Shown: positions 36,414 to 45,421, counted from the stretch's first letter. The stretch is 64,000 nt of DNA from Pontixanthobacter rizhaonensis (GCF_012972675.1 NZ_JABCRE010000003.1:806001-870000), one strand, 5' to 3'. Made by a program: numbers and translations. Notes: generated by a model from the letters alone, not told the origin.

Positions 36414-39003
36414 GCCATCTGTCGACGAAGTCCTGAGTCCCAAGCCAGAGGCCCGGCTGCGCATCTACGCGTGGACGCCGAATGATCCTCCCGCTGCTTA
36501 TGCCGGACTAATCAAGGTCGGGCAAACCACCCGCGAGGATGTCAACGAGCGTATCCGCCAATCGCAGGGCCAGATGCAGCAGACCTATACTCTCCATGTC
36601 GATGCTTTGGCTGAGCGCGATGATGGCAGCACTTTCCGCGATAATGATGTCCGCCAGCGGCTAATCGATAAGAAATTCGCCAATCCAAATATGGATGGCT
36701 CGCGGGAGTGGCTGCGCTGCACCGCGGACGACGTGAAAACGGCCATAGCTGAATTGCGGAAAGGCTTGCGGCTTAGCGGCACGCATCACGAAGACTTCGT
36801 GATGCGCCAGGAACAGACCGACGCTGTCGACCAGACGTATGATTATTATAAATCACGCTGGAGCGAGGATGCCGATGCCGTGCCCCGCTTTTTGTGGAAT
36901 GCCAAGATGCGCTTCGGCAAGACGTTCACCAGCTACCAGCTGGCGAAAAAGCTGAAAGCCAAGCGCGTGCTGGTGGTCACCTTCAAACCGGCAGTGGAAG
37001 ATGCTTGGCAGGCGGATCTGCAAAACCATGTCGATTTCGATGGCTGGGAATATATCTCCCAAAAATCAGGCGGTGACCCGCGCGATGTCGCTGCCGATAC
37101 GCCGCTGGTCTATTTCGGGTCGTTCCAAAACCTGCTCGGACGCGATAGGCAGGGCAATATCAAACCGAAGAATGAGTGGATCCACACAATCAATTGGGAC
37201 CTTGTCGTATTCGACGAGTATCATTTCGGCGCATGGCGCGATTCCGCCAAGGAACTGTTTGAAGGCGAAGACGATGCCGCTGCCAAGGCCGAGATCAAGG
37301 AGCAATATGCAATCGGGCTGGACGAGGTAAACGAGGAGTTGGATGTCGCTGGCAAGGATCAGGATTTGTTCCTGCCTATCACGACGCGTGCGTATCTCTA
37401 CCTGTCCGGAACGCCGTTTAAAGCTTTGGCCACCGGTGAGTTCATCGAAGAGCAGATTTTCAACTGGACCTACACCGATGAACAGCGCGCCAAAGCAGAG
37501 TTTGACGCCGCGCATCCGAACGAGCGCAATCCTTATGGCGCTCTGCCGCAGATGCGCTTGTTGACGTATCAGATGCCGGACGAACTGCTCTCAATCGCCA
37601 GCGGCGGTGAATTCGACGAGTTTGATCTCAACGAGTTTTTCAAAGCCAAGGGAACAGGCATTCTAGCCCAGTTCGAGCATAAGGACGAAGTCCAGAAATG
37701 GCTGGAAATCATTCGCGGTTCTGGTGCTTCGCAGGCACTGGAAAGCTTGAAGACCAAGTCCCGGCCCCCTTGGCCGTATTCCGATGTGCGGTTGCTACCT
37801 TATCTCAATCACGCCTTCTGGTTTCTGCCAAATGTTGCCGCATGCCATGCGATGAAGAATCTTCTGGAAGAAGATCAGAACGTCTTCTGGCAGGAATACG
37901 AAGTCGTAGTTTCGGCGGGAGCGGATGCAGGTGTGGGGCTAGAGGCATTGCCGCCTGTCCGCGAAGCCATTGGCAGTGGTCACGACACCAAGACGATCGT
38001 CATGTCCTGCGGCAAGCTGACCACAGGGGTGACAGTGCCCCAGTGGTCCTCGATCCTTATGCTGCGTAATCTGAAATCGCCGGAAACCTATTTCCAGGCC
38101 GCGTTCCGCGTGCAGTCGCCATGGTCAATCAAGAACCCGGACGGCGATGACCCAAACCGCGAAGAAGTGCTGAAACCGGCGTGCTTCGTATTTGATTTCG
38201 CGCCGACGCGTGCTTTGCGTCAAATATCCGAATACGGAATTGGCCTTTCTCCTGGTGAGCCCAATCCTGAAAAGGCAGTGGCGGACCTTGTCTCATTCTT
38301 GCCTGTGCTAGCTTATGATGGCGCGAACATGGTGCAGATCGATGCTGGTGGCATCCTCGATATGGCGATGGCCGGCACTTCAGCCACGCTGCTTGCGCGC
38401 AAGTGGGAGTCGGCGATGCTCGTCAACGTCGATAATGACACGCTGCGCCGTGTGTTGGACAGTGAAGAGGCCATGTCGGCAGTCGCGCGCATAGAGGGAT
38501 GGCGCGCGCTGGGCGACAATGTGATCGAGACGATCATCAACAAGAGCGAGAAGGTCAAGGAGCTCAAGAAAAAGGCGAAGGACGGGGAGCTCGACAAAAA
38601 AGAGAAGAAGGAGCTGACCGAGGAGGAGAAGGAATACAAATCCCTTCGCAAAAAGGTTCAGGAGAAGCTGATCAAGTTCGCCACACGCATCCCGGCTTTT
38701 ATGTATCTGACCGATTTCCGCGAGAATACCTTGGTCGACGTAATCACCAAGATTGAGCCGGAGTTGTTCCTCACCGTCACCGGACTAACGGTCGCTGATT
38801 TCAACCTCTTGGTCGAGTTGAAGGTCTTCAATACCGAGCGCATGAACGCCGCGGTATTCGCCTTTCGGCGGTATGAGGATGCATCTTTGCGCTATACCGG
38901 AATCGACAGCCACGAAGGGCTCGCCAAGATTGGCGGATACGATACCGTGATCGCAAAGGAAGCTGCTTTGACTGACGAGAAAGAACCGGAAACGACAGAT
39001 TGA
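36406..39003 (+). CDS. GIY-YIG/T5orf172-type nuclease fused to an SF2 helicase
   Basis: The product is 865 residues. The N-terminal ~60 residues fit the T5orf172/GIY-YIG nuclease fold: 'IYAWTPNDPPAAYAGLIKVGQ' followed by R and later E in 'DGSREWLRC'. The helicase part has Walker A AKMRFGKTFTSYQL (about 165), Walker B DLVVFDEYHFG (about 268), motif III YLYLSGTPFKAL, and later helicase-C motifs (for example 'FQAAFRVQSPWSI'). A coiled-coil Lys/Glu-rich segment near 705-745 precedes the C-terminal domain. The GTG start overlaps the methylase stop by 8 bases. It probably provides the restriction activity of a three-gene RM-like module. The mechanism is inferred. Confidence 0.84.
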   Translation: MNKPSVDEVLSPKPEARLRIYAWTPNDPPAAYAGLIKVGQTTREDVNERIRQSQGQMQQTYTLHVDALAERDDGSTFRDNDVRQRLIDKKFANPNMDGSREWLRCTADDVKTAIAELRKGLRLSGTHHEDFVMRQEQTDAVDQTYDYYKSRWSEDADAVPRFLWNAKMRFGKTFTSYQLAKKLKAKRVLVVTFKPAVEDAWQADLQNHVDFDGWEYISQKSGGDPRDVAADTPLVYFGSFQNLLGRDRQGNIKPKNEWIHTINWDLVVFDEYHFGAWRDSAKELFEGEDDAAAKAEIKEQYAIGLDEVNEELDVAGKDQDLFLPITTRAYLYLSGTPFKALATGEFIEEQIFNWTYTDEQRAKAEFDAAHPNERNPYGALPQMRLLTYQMPDELLSIASGGEFDEFDLNEFFKAKGTGILAQFEHKDEVQKWLEIIRGSGASQALESLKTKSRPPWPYSDVRLLPYLNHAFWFLPNVAACHAMKNLLEEDQNVFWQEYEVVVSAGADAGVGLEALPPVREAIGSGHDTKTIVMSCGKLTTGVTVPQWSSILMLRNLKSPETYFQAAFRVQSPWSIKNPDGDDPNREEVLKPACFVFDFAPTRALRQISEYGIGLSPGEPNPEKAVADLVSFLPVLAYDGANMVQIDAGGILDMAMAGTSATLLARKWESAMLVNVDNDTLRRVLDSEEAMSAVARIEGWRALGDNVIETIINKSEKVKELKKKAKDGELDKKEKKELTEEEKEYKSLRKKVQEKLIKFATRIPAFMYLTDFRENTLVDVITKIEPELFLTVTGLTVADFNLLVELKVFNTERMNAAVFAFRRYEDASLRYTGIDSHEGLAKIGGYDTVIAKEAALTDEKEPETTD

Positions 39004-39066
39004 AATCAGTTAGCGGGGAAGATCGACGGAAATTTCCCAATGATTTGAGTGCCCATTGTTTTCATG

Positions 39067-39078
39067 TCGGGTGCGCCA
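39067..39078 (+). other. Internal attachment-site copy (tRNA 3'-end repeat)
   Basis: TCGGGTGCGCCA repeats the terminal bases of the tRNA-Arg gene (CGGGTGCACCA) with the discriminator changed to G. It matches the far-end copy at 49012-49024 exactly over 12 bases. It lies between the last gene of island part 1 and the tyrosine integrase of part 2, so it could be the right end of element 1 or the left end of element 2. Confidence 0.5.
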
Positions 39079-39139
39079 TTTTGGCAAAAAGGCAATGAAA
39101 AACAGGGGCTGGCGAAACTGCCAATCCAGCCGAATGTTC

Positions 39140-39162
39140 AACTGTCCCACAATGGTGTACCA
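39140..39162 (+). repeat. Left copy of 23-bp element-end repeat
   Basis: The 23-base segment starting AACTGTCCCACAA at 39140 matches 48923-48945 at 20 of 23 positions. It lies immediately in front of the tyrosine integrase start at 39165. Together these mark the likely limits of a 9.8-kb integrated unit, or recognition arms for the integrase. Confidence 0.5.
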
Positions 39163-39164
39163 CA

Positions 39165-40883
39165 GTGGGTAGGAAAAGCGGCACTCGGCACCCGCATTTG
39201 ATCCGCCGAGGAAATGTTTTCTATGTGCGGTTCCGCATTCCCAAACGTTTGGTTCTCAAGCTGGAGTTGGGAGAACTATCCCGTTCATTGCGAACGTCTG
39301 ATCTAGCAACTGCAAAGTACCGAGCAACGGACGCGGCCCTTTGGTTTGCTGAAACAATAGCTATCTTGGGAAAGATGACTTACGCGACCCGCCACCAGCT
39401 TGAAGAAGCAGCAAAGCTGTATTTTAGAGAACTTTGCCAAGAGGTGGACCAGCCGCACGAGTTTTTAGGGGACCAATCAGGAGCGGAGCTTGGGTTCCAG
39501 CTAGAGCAGTCAGCGGCCGAAATTCTTGCTTTAGACGAACAGATCCTCGCAAATGCATTTGCGAAGTCGGAGATGCCCGATGCGCTGCGCCAATACGTGT
39601 CCGGTGATGTGGCTCCAGTTGATCGTGTTCTCGCATTGCAATTGATTGCACGGGCAAAGAGACAGCAGCTGCGATACTTCATTCATCAGTTGAATGAGCC
39701 TCTGAGAAAGTTCGAAAGCGACGATGTCGTTTTCAGCGATCCACCTGATCTCGGGCAGGCCGCGCAACAGAATGATGGGCTTTCGCCCCCCTCGATCTAT
39801 CGACCTGATTTGACGCTTGCCAGAGCCAGAAGCTTATTCGTTAGCTATTCGGGTGCCGTTTTAGGCCAAAGCAAGAATCCTATCGATGAGGCCGAACGTG
39901 TCCTCGTTTGGCTGGGAGAACGTGTCGGAGACGACAAGCCTGTTTCCAGTATAACAAGAGCGGAGATTCGAGACTTTCGAAATGACCTGAACAGACTTCA
40001 GAAGCAACAAGGAAAGCGGACCTCTTTTGCAGGGCGCCTCAACCTACCAAATGGCGAGCAACTACATCCGGCGACCCGCTCTAAGTACTGGCGTTCGGTC
40101 AAGGCATTCTTCAGTTGGCTGCAAGAAGAGTATGATGTTCCGAACGCAGCCGTCGACTTAACCCTAAAAACTGGGAAGGCGGTTCCGTCACGAGTGACTA
40201 AACCACTCAGCCTGTCCGAAATCGACCAGCTATTCAGCATCCCGATCTTCGCTGGTGCAAGAGGCCCAAATTCGCTGTACCAAGCTGGAGATTACGTTCG
40301 CCGGCGTGGTGAGTGGTGGGCTGGAGTACTCCAGTTGGTTTACGGAATGCGCGGGGGTGAATGCGCACAGCTGCTTCCTTCTGACTTTGTGTTCGATAGC
40401 GATATTCCGCATTTCAAAATTCAGCCGGGCAATCTACCAGAGGGCTGGCCGAAGAGGCATAAGAAAGACCTACAGGTTCTTGCCTTACCGATTCCTCCTC
40501 AGTTGCTTGAACTTGGGCTGCGAGAGTTTGTTGAAGCCCGACAGAAAAAGAAACGCAGGCTCCTTTACGAAATCCGGATCGCTGAGAAGAAGCGTGGAGA
40601 TGGAATGAGCAAGCTATGGCTCAGGCATTTCCAGAGGTTCGGCTTACATTCGGAAGGCCGTGGGTCTCATGTCTTCCGGCATACGCAGGCAAGCCATCTC
40701 CGAGCTGCTGGATCGTCTGAGGACGAGATTTCGATTGTACAAGGGCGAGCGATCAACTCGATTTCCAGCAAGTACGGAGTTACACAGCAGCTTGAGCGAA
40801 AGCTCGAAATTATCCAAAGGCTTCCGTATTTAGAGAGTGTTGTCGAAAAACTGGGCGGTCCCTTCGACCCAAAGAAGCATTGA
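39165..40883 (+). CDS. Tyrosine site-specific integrase
   Basis: The product is 572 residues. It has an N-terminal arm-binding type domain ('HLIRRGNVFYVRFRIPKRLV', DUF6538-like), a SAM-like core-binding domain ('FSWLQEEYDVPNAAVDLTLK') and a C-terminal catalytic domain. The visible catalytic residues are Arg in YGMRGGECAQL (about 392), HVFRHTQASH (about 501) and a candidate Tyr in ISSKYGVTQQ (about 535). The GTG start at 39165 is directly preceded by the 23-bp repeat, a usual arrangement for integrases beside an attachment site. It probably drives integration of island part 2. Confidence 0.9.
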   Translation: MGRKSGTRHPHLIRRGNVFYVRFRIPKRLVLKLELGELSRSLRTSDLATAKYRATDAALWFAETIAILGKMTYATRHQLEEAAKLYFRELCQEVDQPHEFLGDQSGAELGFQLEQSAAEILALDEQILANAFAKSEMPDALRQYVSGDVAPVDRVLALQLIARAKRQQLRYFIHQLNEPLRKFESDDVVFSDPPDLGQAAQQNDGLSPPSIYRPDLTLARARSLFVSYSGAVLGQSKNPIDEAERVLVWLGERVGDDKPVSSITRAEIRDFRNDLNRLQKQQGKRTSFAGRLNLPNGEQLHPATRSKYWRSVKAFFSWLQEEYDVPNAAVDLTLKTGKAVPSRVTKPLSLSEIDQLFSIPIFAGARGPNSLYQAGDYVRRRGEWWAGVLQLVYGMRGGECAQLLPSDFVFDSDIPHFKIQPGNLPEGWPKRHKKDLQVLALPIPPQLLELGLREFVEARQKKKRRLLYEIRIAEKKRGDGMSKLWLRHFQRFGLHSEGRGSHVFRHTQASHLRAAGSSEDEISIVQGRAINSISSKYGVTQQLERKLEIIQRLPYLESVVEKLGGPFDPKKH

Positions 40884-40971
40884 ACGCCTAACCAATAAAT
40901 CGTAGCCTACCGCCGCTTTTTGGGCTATAAACACGTCAGCTTAGTGCCACGGAAGGCGAGGTTGCAAGAAG

Positions 40972-42063
40972 TTGCCGATAAAGTTCTTAGACGGCGATTT
41001 CCATTCCTATAACAAGGGGCAACCGGTAGGTAAGCCAAAGCCGTCATATGGTACATTCCCGACGGTAGTAGAGCTATCAAATGGATGGGTAGCTAGGGTC
41101 TCAGTTCCGCTACCTGATAAGATCAGGCTCGCAATTGATGTCTCTGATGAAATCTACTCTTCGGGATTTGGTGGGCTGTCGGTTGCAAGCTGGGTCAAGC
41201 AAACTGGCGATCATCTAAAGGGCGAGCCTTGCAATTCTCAGCACCTAAACAACGCCTATAATCCTGCTTGGGAATATCCATACAGGTTCGTTGAGATGGG
41301 CTTAGGTAAGCGTGAAGCAATGGTTCGTTTCGAGTTCCGGCGGCCTACGAAACAATCACCCCCTCGGCTTTGGATAACGACAAATCCAAGGAAACTAGGC
41401 CCTGAAGGCTTCAAGACCCTCGTCGCAATGCTCTCCAATGCAGAAGGTCCATTTGCGATAAAGCCGCTTCTTCAATCGGCTAAAGTCACGATGCTGGATG
41501 TTGCGGTTGACATTGTCGGTCTGCAAACTTCCGATCTGGTGATCTTCCATCCTTACGTCGGGAAAAGGCAGCATTATGTCGGAGCAGATGATGTTCTAGA
41601 AACGATCTATTTGCACCGCAAACCCTTCAAATCAAAGCCCGCCGGCAATGCTTTTGTGAAGGTTTATGATCGCCGCCGCGAGCGTATTGCGGCTGGTAAA
41701 AATGCTCCGCACGGGGCGACAGAGGTGACAAGAGTGGAAGTCACCAGCCGCCGAAAGCATCCGTACAATGCTTTCTCTAAACTACTTGATTTCAGCGATC
41801 CATTCAAAGGGCTGAAAGTTGGCTTCGTGTGCGATCAAAACCCAATCAGCAGGGACTGGCTAAGCTATCATGCCCTCACGCGAACAATGAAGCCTGAAAA
41901 AGCAGCACAGATGCTGGGGCTTACACCAGTTCAGCAGCAAAGCTTCGATGAAGCCTTGCAAGTCACATCCAATCCACTTGTGGCTGGCAAGCTTAGTTGG
42001 GCAGGATGGAGCGAAGGGGTTCAAAAAACTGGGCTTATGCAACTGCTGCTGGCAGCCGCTTGA
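40972..42063 (+). CDS. Replication-initiator-like protein
   Basis: The product is 363 residues, TTG start at 40972 after an AAGGCGAGG sequence. It shows features of rolling-circle/theta Rep proteins: 'AKVTMLDVAVDIVGL' (about residue 172), 'NAFVKVYDRRRER' (about 228) and 'ATEVTRVEVTSRRKH', resembling the core of the Rep_trans/replication initiation factor families. The catalytic Tyr expected in a rolling-circle initiator is not clearly identified, so assignment is by overall motif pattern. It lies just after the integrase on the same strand. It might replicate the excised circle. Confidence 0.6.
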   Translation: MPIKFLDGDFHSYNKGQPVGKPKPSYGTFPTVVELSNGWVARVSVPLPDKIRLAIDVSDEIYSSGFGGLSVASWVKQTGDHLKGEPCNSQHLNNAYNPAWEYPYRFVEMGLGKREAMVRFEFRRPTKQSPPRLWITTNPRKLGPEGFKTLVAMLSNAEGPFAIKPLLQSAKVTMLDVAVDIVGLQTSDLVIFHPYVGKRQHYVGADDVLETIYLHRKPFKSKPAGNAFVKVYDRRRERIAAGKNAPHGATEVTRVEVTSRRKHPYNAFSKLLDFSDPFKGLKVGFVCDQNPISRDWLSYHALTRTMKPEKAAQMLGLTPVQQQSFDEALQVTSNPLVAGKLSWAGWSEGVQKTGLMQLLLAAA

Positions 42064-42064
42064 G

Positions 42065-43090
42065 CTACTTGGCGGCGCTTTTACCATGCCTGCTTGATCT
42101 ATGTGGCTGGCGCGCTTGTTGAACAAAGTAATCTCCCAACCCAGATTTTTGTAGGGCATCAAATTCGTAGGTTAAATCACGTAGACTCTCGATGTCTAAG
42201 TCTTCTGGGAGGGTGGTTTCATAGACGAGCTTCAAATAGCGAGCGTTTGAGTTTGCCCAGTAGTACTTCCCTGCAAGGACGCGCCGTTCGAGTTTTTGCA
42301 GTTCGGCAATTAGTGCCGGAACGAGCTTGGCGACGACGGGCTTGATCGCATCGTAGCAAAGCTCTCCCCAACCATCTTCCATCGCTCGTTGGTCCCAGTA
42401 ACTTATATCTGCCCAATACTTGCGCTCTTCCTTAGTTGGAAAGAGCTTGTCGAGTTGTCGCCAGAGCAGCACTTCGCATACTTCAAGCAGCTCAGCAAAA
42501 TGGTCAGGATCATGCAAAGGAGAACCAGCATCGTATTGGTAGGCAGCGTCGAGCAACGCCAAATATTGCTTGAGATTGCGCAGGGCGCTTCGATGTGAGT
42601 TGATGAGGGTCGGAACTGTAGGTTGAGAAAATGCAAGCAAGGTCAGGATCACGGGCATCTCGTCCTTAAGCCTCTCGTGTTGCACAAATTCGACCGACTT
42701 TGATGCATCGCCTCCATCAAGCAGTTTCGTTGCCTGCCAAAAGAGATTTGAGGCAGAATAGATGATCTCGCTTTCGAGATCGACTGCGTAAGCGATGACA
42801 TTTGTTTGCTGACTGATTTCACACCAGTACGCCAATGTGGATTGCTTAATGCCGCCTACGGCAACCAGCCCGTCTTTTCTGGGTTTGAACTTCTTGGAAG
42901 ATTTGACCTGCGCCTTCAGCAACCGCCCCGTTACACGTCCGTTGATCTTTAGCTCGATCTCAAAGTCGATCCCATAGTCACTTTCTGTCTGACTTCGGAA
43001 AATCCCAATGTGCTTCGCTAGCTTGTAGCGGAGTATGTCGAAGGACGTGGCTTCGGCTTCTTGTTGCTTGGTGCTTCGCGGCAAGTCCAT
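42065..43090 (-). CDS. DUF4365 domain protein (putative PD-(D/E)XK nuclease)
   Basis: The product is about 341 residues. The N-terminal region follows the DUF4365 pattern: 'IGIFRSQTESDYGIDFEIEL' with acidic residues, then RLLKAQVKSSKKF, which together resemble a PD-(D/E)XK nuclease core (D, E and Q/x-V-K). A long helical C-terminal half follows. An in-frame extension to 43174 exists; the start at 43090 (MDLPRSTKQQ) is chosen because it starts the conserved region. It converges on the Rep-like gene with a single-base gap. DUF4365 proteins occur in defence islands, but the substrate is unknown. Confidence 0.72.
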   Translation of the reverse strand: MDLPRSTKQQEAEATSFDILRYKLAKHIGIFRSQTESDYGIDFEIELKINGRVTGRLLKAQVKSSKKFKPRKDGLVAVGGIKQSTLAYWCEISQQTNVIAYAVDLESEIIYSASNLFWQATKLLDGGDASKSVEFVQHERLKDEMPVILTLLAFSQPTVPTLINSHRSALRNLKQYLALLDAAYQYDAGSPLHDPDHFAELLEVCEVLLWRQLDKLFPTKEERKYWADISYWDQRAMEDGWGELCYDAIKPVVAKLVPALIAELQKLERRVLAGKYYWANSNARYLKLVYETTLPEDLDIESLRDLTYEFDALQKSGLGDYFVQQARQPHRSSRHGKSAAK

Positions 43091-43224
43091 ATGGTTATCC
43101 TGATTCGTACATGGCACAAGAGCAACTACAGACGAATCCATCTCCGGCGCACTTCTGACTGTACAGCAGGTCAACCATCAGCCAAGTTCTAACACATATA
43201 CCAACCTACACATGTTCAGGAGCA

Positions 43225-43881
43225 ATGCCGCTAATCGGTTATCTGAGGGTTTCCACGGGGAAACAGCAATTATCGGGGTTAGGACTAGAAGCTCAAAGGG
43301 CCAGTATCGAAAACTACGCTTCCCAGATCGGGGAGACCCTTGAGCAGGTATTTGTCGAAACAGAGTCCGGTCGCAAGAAGAGCCGCCCCGAATTGCAAGC
43401 GGCCCTATCCGCCTGCAACCGTCATAAGGCGACACTGATCATTGCCAAACTTGATCGCTTGGCTCGCAACGTGGCATTTGTCTCTTCGCTGATGGAGGCG
43501 GGTGTCGAGTTTGTCGCGGTCGATGCGCCTTATGCAAATAAGCTGATGCTGCACATTCTATCAGCATTCGCAGAGCATGAGCGCGAAATGATCTCAGAGC
43601 GCACCAAGGCAGCCTTGGCCGCAGCAAGGGAGCGCGGCGTTGTATTGGGTGCGCATGGACATGTCTTAGCCAAACAGAACAAAGCAGCAGCAGCAGCGCA
43701 TGCCTCGATGGTCCAGCCCAGCATTGAGGCGGAGCTTGAAGCAGGCTGCAAAACGCTTACTCAGCTTGCAGACCGATTGAACGTACTTGCAATCCCCACC
43801 GCGAACGGGGGGAAGTGGCATCCGATGACGGTCAAGCGGACGTTGAAGAGGCTCGGACTACGTCTTCCTCAGCGGCATTGA
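43225..43881 (+). CDS. Small serine resolvase/invertase
   Basis: The product is 218 residues. It has a resolvase domain with catalytic Ser in GYLRVSTGKQ (about residue 10), 'LIIAKLDRLARNVAF', and the DNA-binding C-terminal helix-turn-helix ('CKTLTQLADRLN ... MTVKRTLKRLGL'). Such proteins resolve cointegrates or invert segments. It is divergent from the DUF4365 gene and overlaps the convergent nuclease-like gene by 50 bases at the 3' end. It may act on the element dimers or on another site. Confidence 0.9.
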   Translation: MPLIGYLRVSTGKQQLSGLGLEAQRASIENYASQIGETLEQVFVETESGRKKSRPELQAALSACNRHKATLIIAKLDRLARNVAFVSSLMEAGVEFVAVDAPYANKLMLHILSAFAEHEREMISERTKAALAAARERGVVLGAHGHVLAKQNKAAAAAHASMVQPSIEAELEAGCKTLTQLADRLNVLAIPTANGGKWHPMTVKRTLKRLGLRLPQRH

Positions 43882-44428
43882 CCGCCCGAGCGAGGCCAGC
43901 GATCCCGCATTTTGCTGACAGCTCTTCGAGATTACGGAGGCTTATCGATTTCGTCGAAGGAAGGCTGGAGGTCAGGGTGACGTAGAAGTTCCATTGGCAT
44001 GGGTGTCGATGGTCCGCGCTTTCATCAGAGATCGGGTGATAGGCGAAGATGTAGATTTGGGCGGCTCTTCCTACTTCAGTCACGAACGTTCCGTCTGTTT
44101 CCCAGCGCCCGCTTCGCTCGGCGATATCAAATCTAGGCGCACTTGGCTTGCTGTCTGGATGCAATACCCAGCTTTGCTTGGCAGCGGACTGCTTCACCTC
44201 AAGTCGTGTGCCCTTTGAGCAAGATTGAAAGTCCCAGCTCGAATAATCTCCGCTGCACCACTCCCACTCGGGTTCGAGTGCTAGCGCGATAATTGCCTCG
44301 GCCAAATGCCCTCGCAACACATTGTTGATCAATGGAGAGCCAAAGGTAGCCTCTGTTACCTTCGACACGGCATCGCTGACTGTAAAGGGCGAACCTGAGT
44401 ATTCTTGATCTGAAACGTTAGCCTCCAT
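43832..44428 (-). CDS. PD-(D/E)XK-like hypothetical protein
   Basis: The product is 198 residues. A nuclease-like core is suggested by 'HLAEAIIALALE' then CSGDYSSWDFQS and TRLEVKQSAAKQ (E, D, and E-x-K in the correct order). No further domains are seen. It is convergent with the resolvase gene (50-base overlap). The 300 bases before its start contain a strongly folded RNA-like element. Could be a restriction enzyme-like accessory; activity is not confirmed. Confidence 0.6.
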   Translation of the reverse strand: MEANVSDQEYSGSPFTVSDAVSKVTEATFGSPLINNVLRGHLAEAIIALALEPEWEWCSGDYSSWDFQSCSKGTRLEVKQSAAKQSWVLHPDSKPSAPRFDIAERSGRWETDGTFVTEVGRAAQIYIFAYHPISDESADHRHPCQWNFYVTLTSSLPSTKSISLRNLEELSAKCGIAGLARAVNAAEEDVVRASSTSA

Positions 44429-44738
44429 GCTTTCGGAGGCGCCCGGACCAAGCCGGGTGTTCGTAACCTAGGCTTCCGCGAAGGCGCTGCCGCCTTTGGG
44501 CAGAACCTTGGACATACGCGACAGCCACCCGGCCAGAATGCTCTGACCGGCCGGAAGCTCTGGGGTTACGAAGCCCCACCCCTGAATTTCGCAGGAGCGC
44601 CGACAGCAATAGCTTTGCGATCACGAAATTGGAATAGCTTGTCCAAGGCGGAAAAACTGGTGGCAGCAAGCGATTTTGGCTGTCCAGCGAGTTGTCAAAA
44701 AGTTAGACTTTAATGCAACTAAAGCATTGGATTCAAAC
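44429..44738. other. Intergenic region with a strongly folded element
   Basis: This 310-base gap lies between the start of the PD-(D/E)XK-like gene and the DUF488 gene. The half nearer the nuclease gene contains the structured element at 44442-44578. The remainder (44579-44738) shows no convincing ORF and presumably carries promoters for the divergent genes. A 83-codon minus-strand frame covers the structured element but looks like chance. Confidence 0.5.
44442..44578 (-). ncRNA. Possible structured RNA or mobile palindromic element
   Basis: TTCGTAACC (44460-44468) and GGTTACGAA (44564-44572) form a perfect 9-bp closing stem, 95 bases apart. Inside and next to it are further hairpins: CTTC/GAAG at 44473-44483, CCGGCC (44529-44534) with GGCCGG (44549-44554), TGGGG (44561-44565) with CCCCA (44574-44578), and CCCGG with CCGGG at 44442-44457. 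A multibranched fold of about 140 nt is therefore possible. The strand is uncertain, but minus would place it as the 5' leader of the nuclease-like gene that starts at 44428. It may be an RNA regulator, a structured leader, or a non-transcribed palindromic repeat. Confidence 0.45.
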
Positions 44739-45224
44739 ATGATTTATACATTGGGATACTCGAACAGGACGCTAACTGAGTTCACGTGTGAGCTTGAGAA
44801 ACGAAACATCACTCAACTGATTGATGTCCGATCCCGCCCGTGGTCGCGCAATCCAAATTTCGATCAGAAGGCGATTGAGAAGTGGTCCGAACGATTAGGC
44901 ATCCACTACCGCTGGGCTGGAGAGGTGCTCGGTGGCGACCATGCCCACCGTGAATTGCAAGCAATTGCAAACGCAATCTCTAAGCTTGCTAAGGCCAGTA
45001 CGGACGAGAATGTCGCCGTTATGTGCGCCGAAGGCGATCCGGCCAAGTGCCACAGGACATGGGATGTGTCGGTGTGGTTGCTTCGTCGGCATGATATCGA
45101 TCCCGTCAGCATCTTACGGGATGGGAGCGAGGAACGTGCCACACAGAGCCTTCTCCGCGTTTCTAAGCGTGATTTGCCTGATCATGCCTCCCAATACCTC
45201 AGTAGGCAGCGATCACTCTTCTAA
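44739..45224 (+). CDS. DUF488 family protein
   Basis: The product is 161 residues. It matches the DUF488 family: start 'MIYTLGYSNRTLTEF', 'LIDVRSRPWSRNPNF', then the signature 'MCAEGDPAKCHRTW' and a C-terminal helix. DUF488 proteins are uncharacterised and appear in both genomes and defence islands. The start at 44739 gives the conserved N-terminus; the frame is open upstream to 44676. The gene is alone between the structured element and the GHKL gene. Confidence 0.82.
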   Translation: MIYTLGYSNRTLTEFTCELEKRNITQLIDVRSRPWSRNPNFDQKAIEKWSERLGIHYRWAGEVLGGDHAHRELQAIANAISKLAKASTDENVAVMCAEGDPAKCHRTWDVSVWLLRRHDIDPVSILRDGSEERATQSLLRVSKRDLPDHASQYLSRQRSLF

Positions 45225-45421
45225 CAGGCCAAATTGCAGGGGATTGCAACAGGCTCGACGCTCTACAAAACGGCAAAAATGCCGCACAAGGTCTCGTTCG
45301 CATAATGGCGGATTTCTAGGGTTTTTCGGGAGTAACGCTTACAAAATTTGTAGATACATGCACCGGAGCAATTTTGGGGTGCAAGTAATTGCAAAATCTG
45401 ATTGCAATCCCTTGTGAAAGT

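Noticed and set aside
44418-44669. An 83-codon minus-strand frame over the structured element
   Set aside because: It is explained better by the folded element; its composition (Arg, Ser, Gly) and lack of a start signal argue against coding.
45240-45411. Inverted repeat GGGATTGCAA / TTGCAATCCC around a 150-base gap
   Set aside because: Only 10 bp, no transposase or target duplication; it may be chance in an AT-rich intergenic region.
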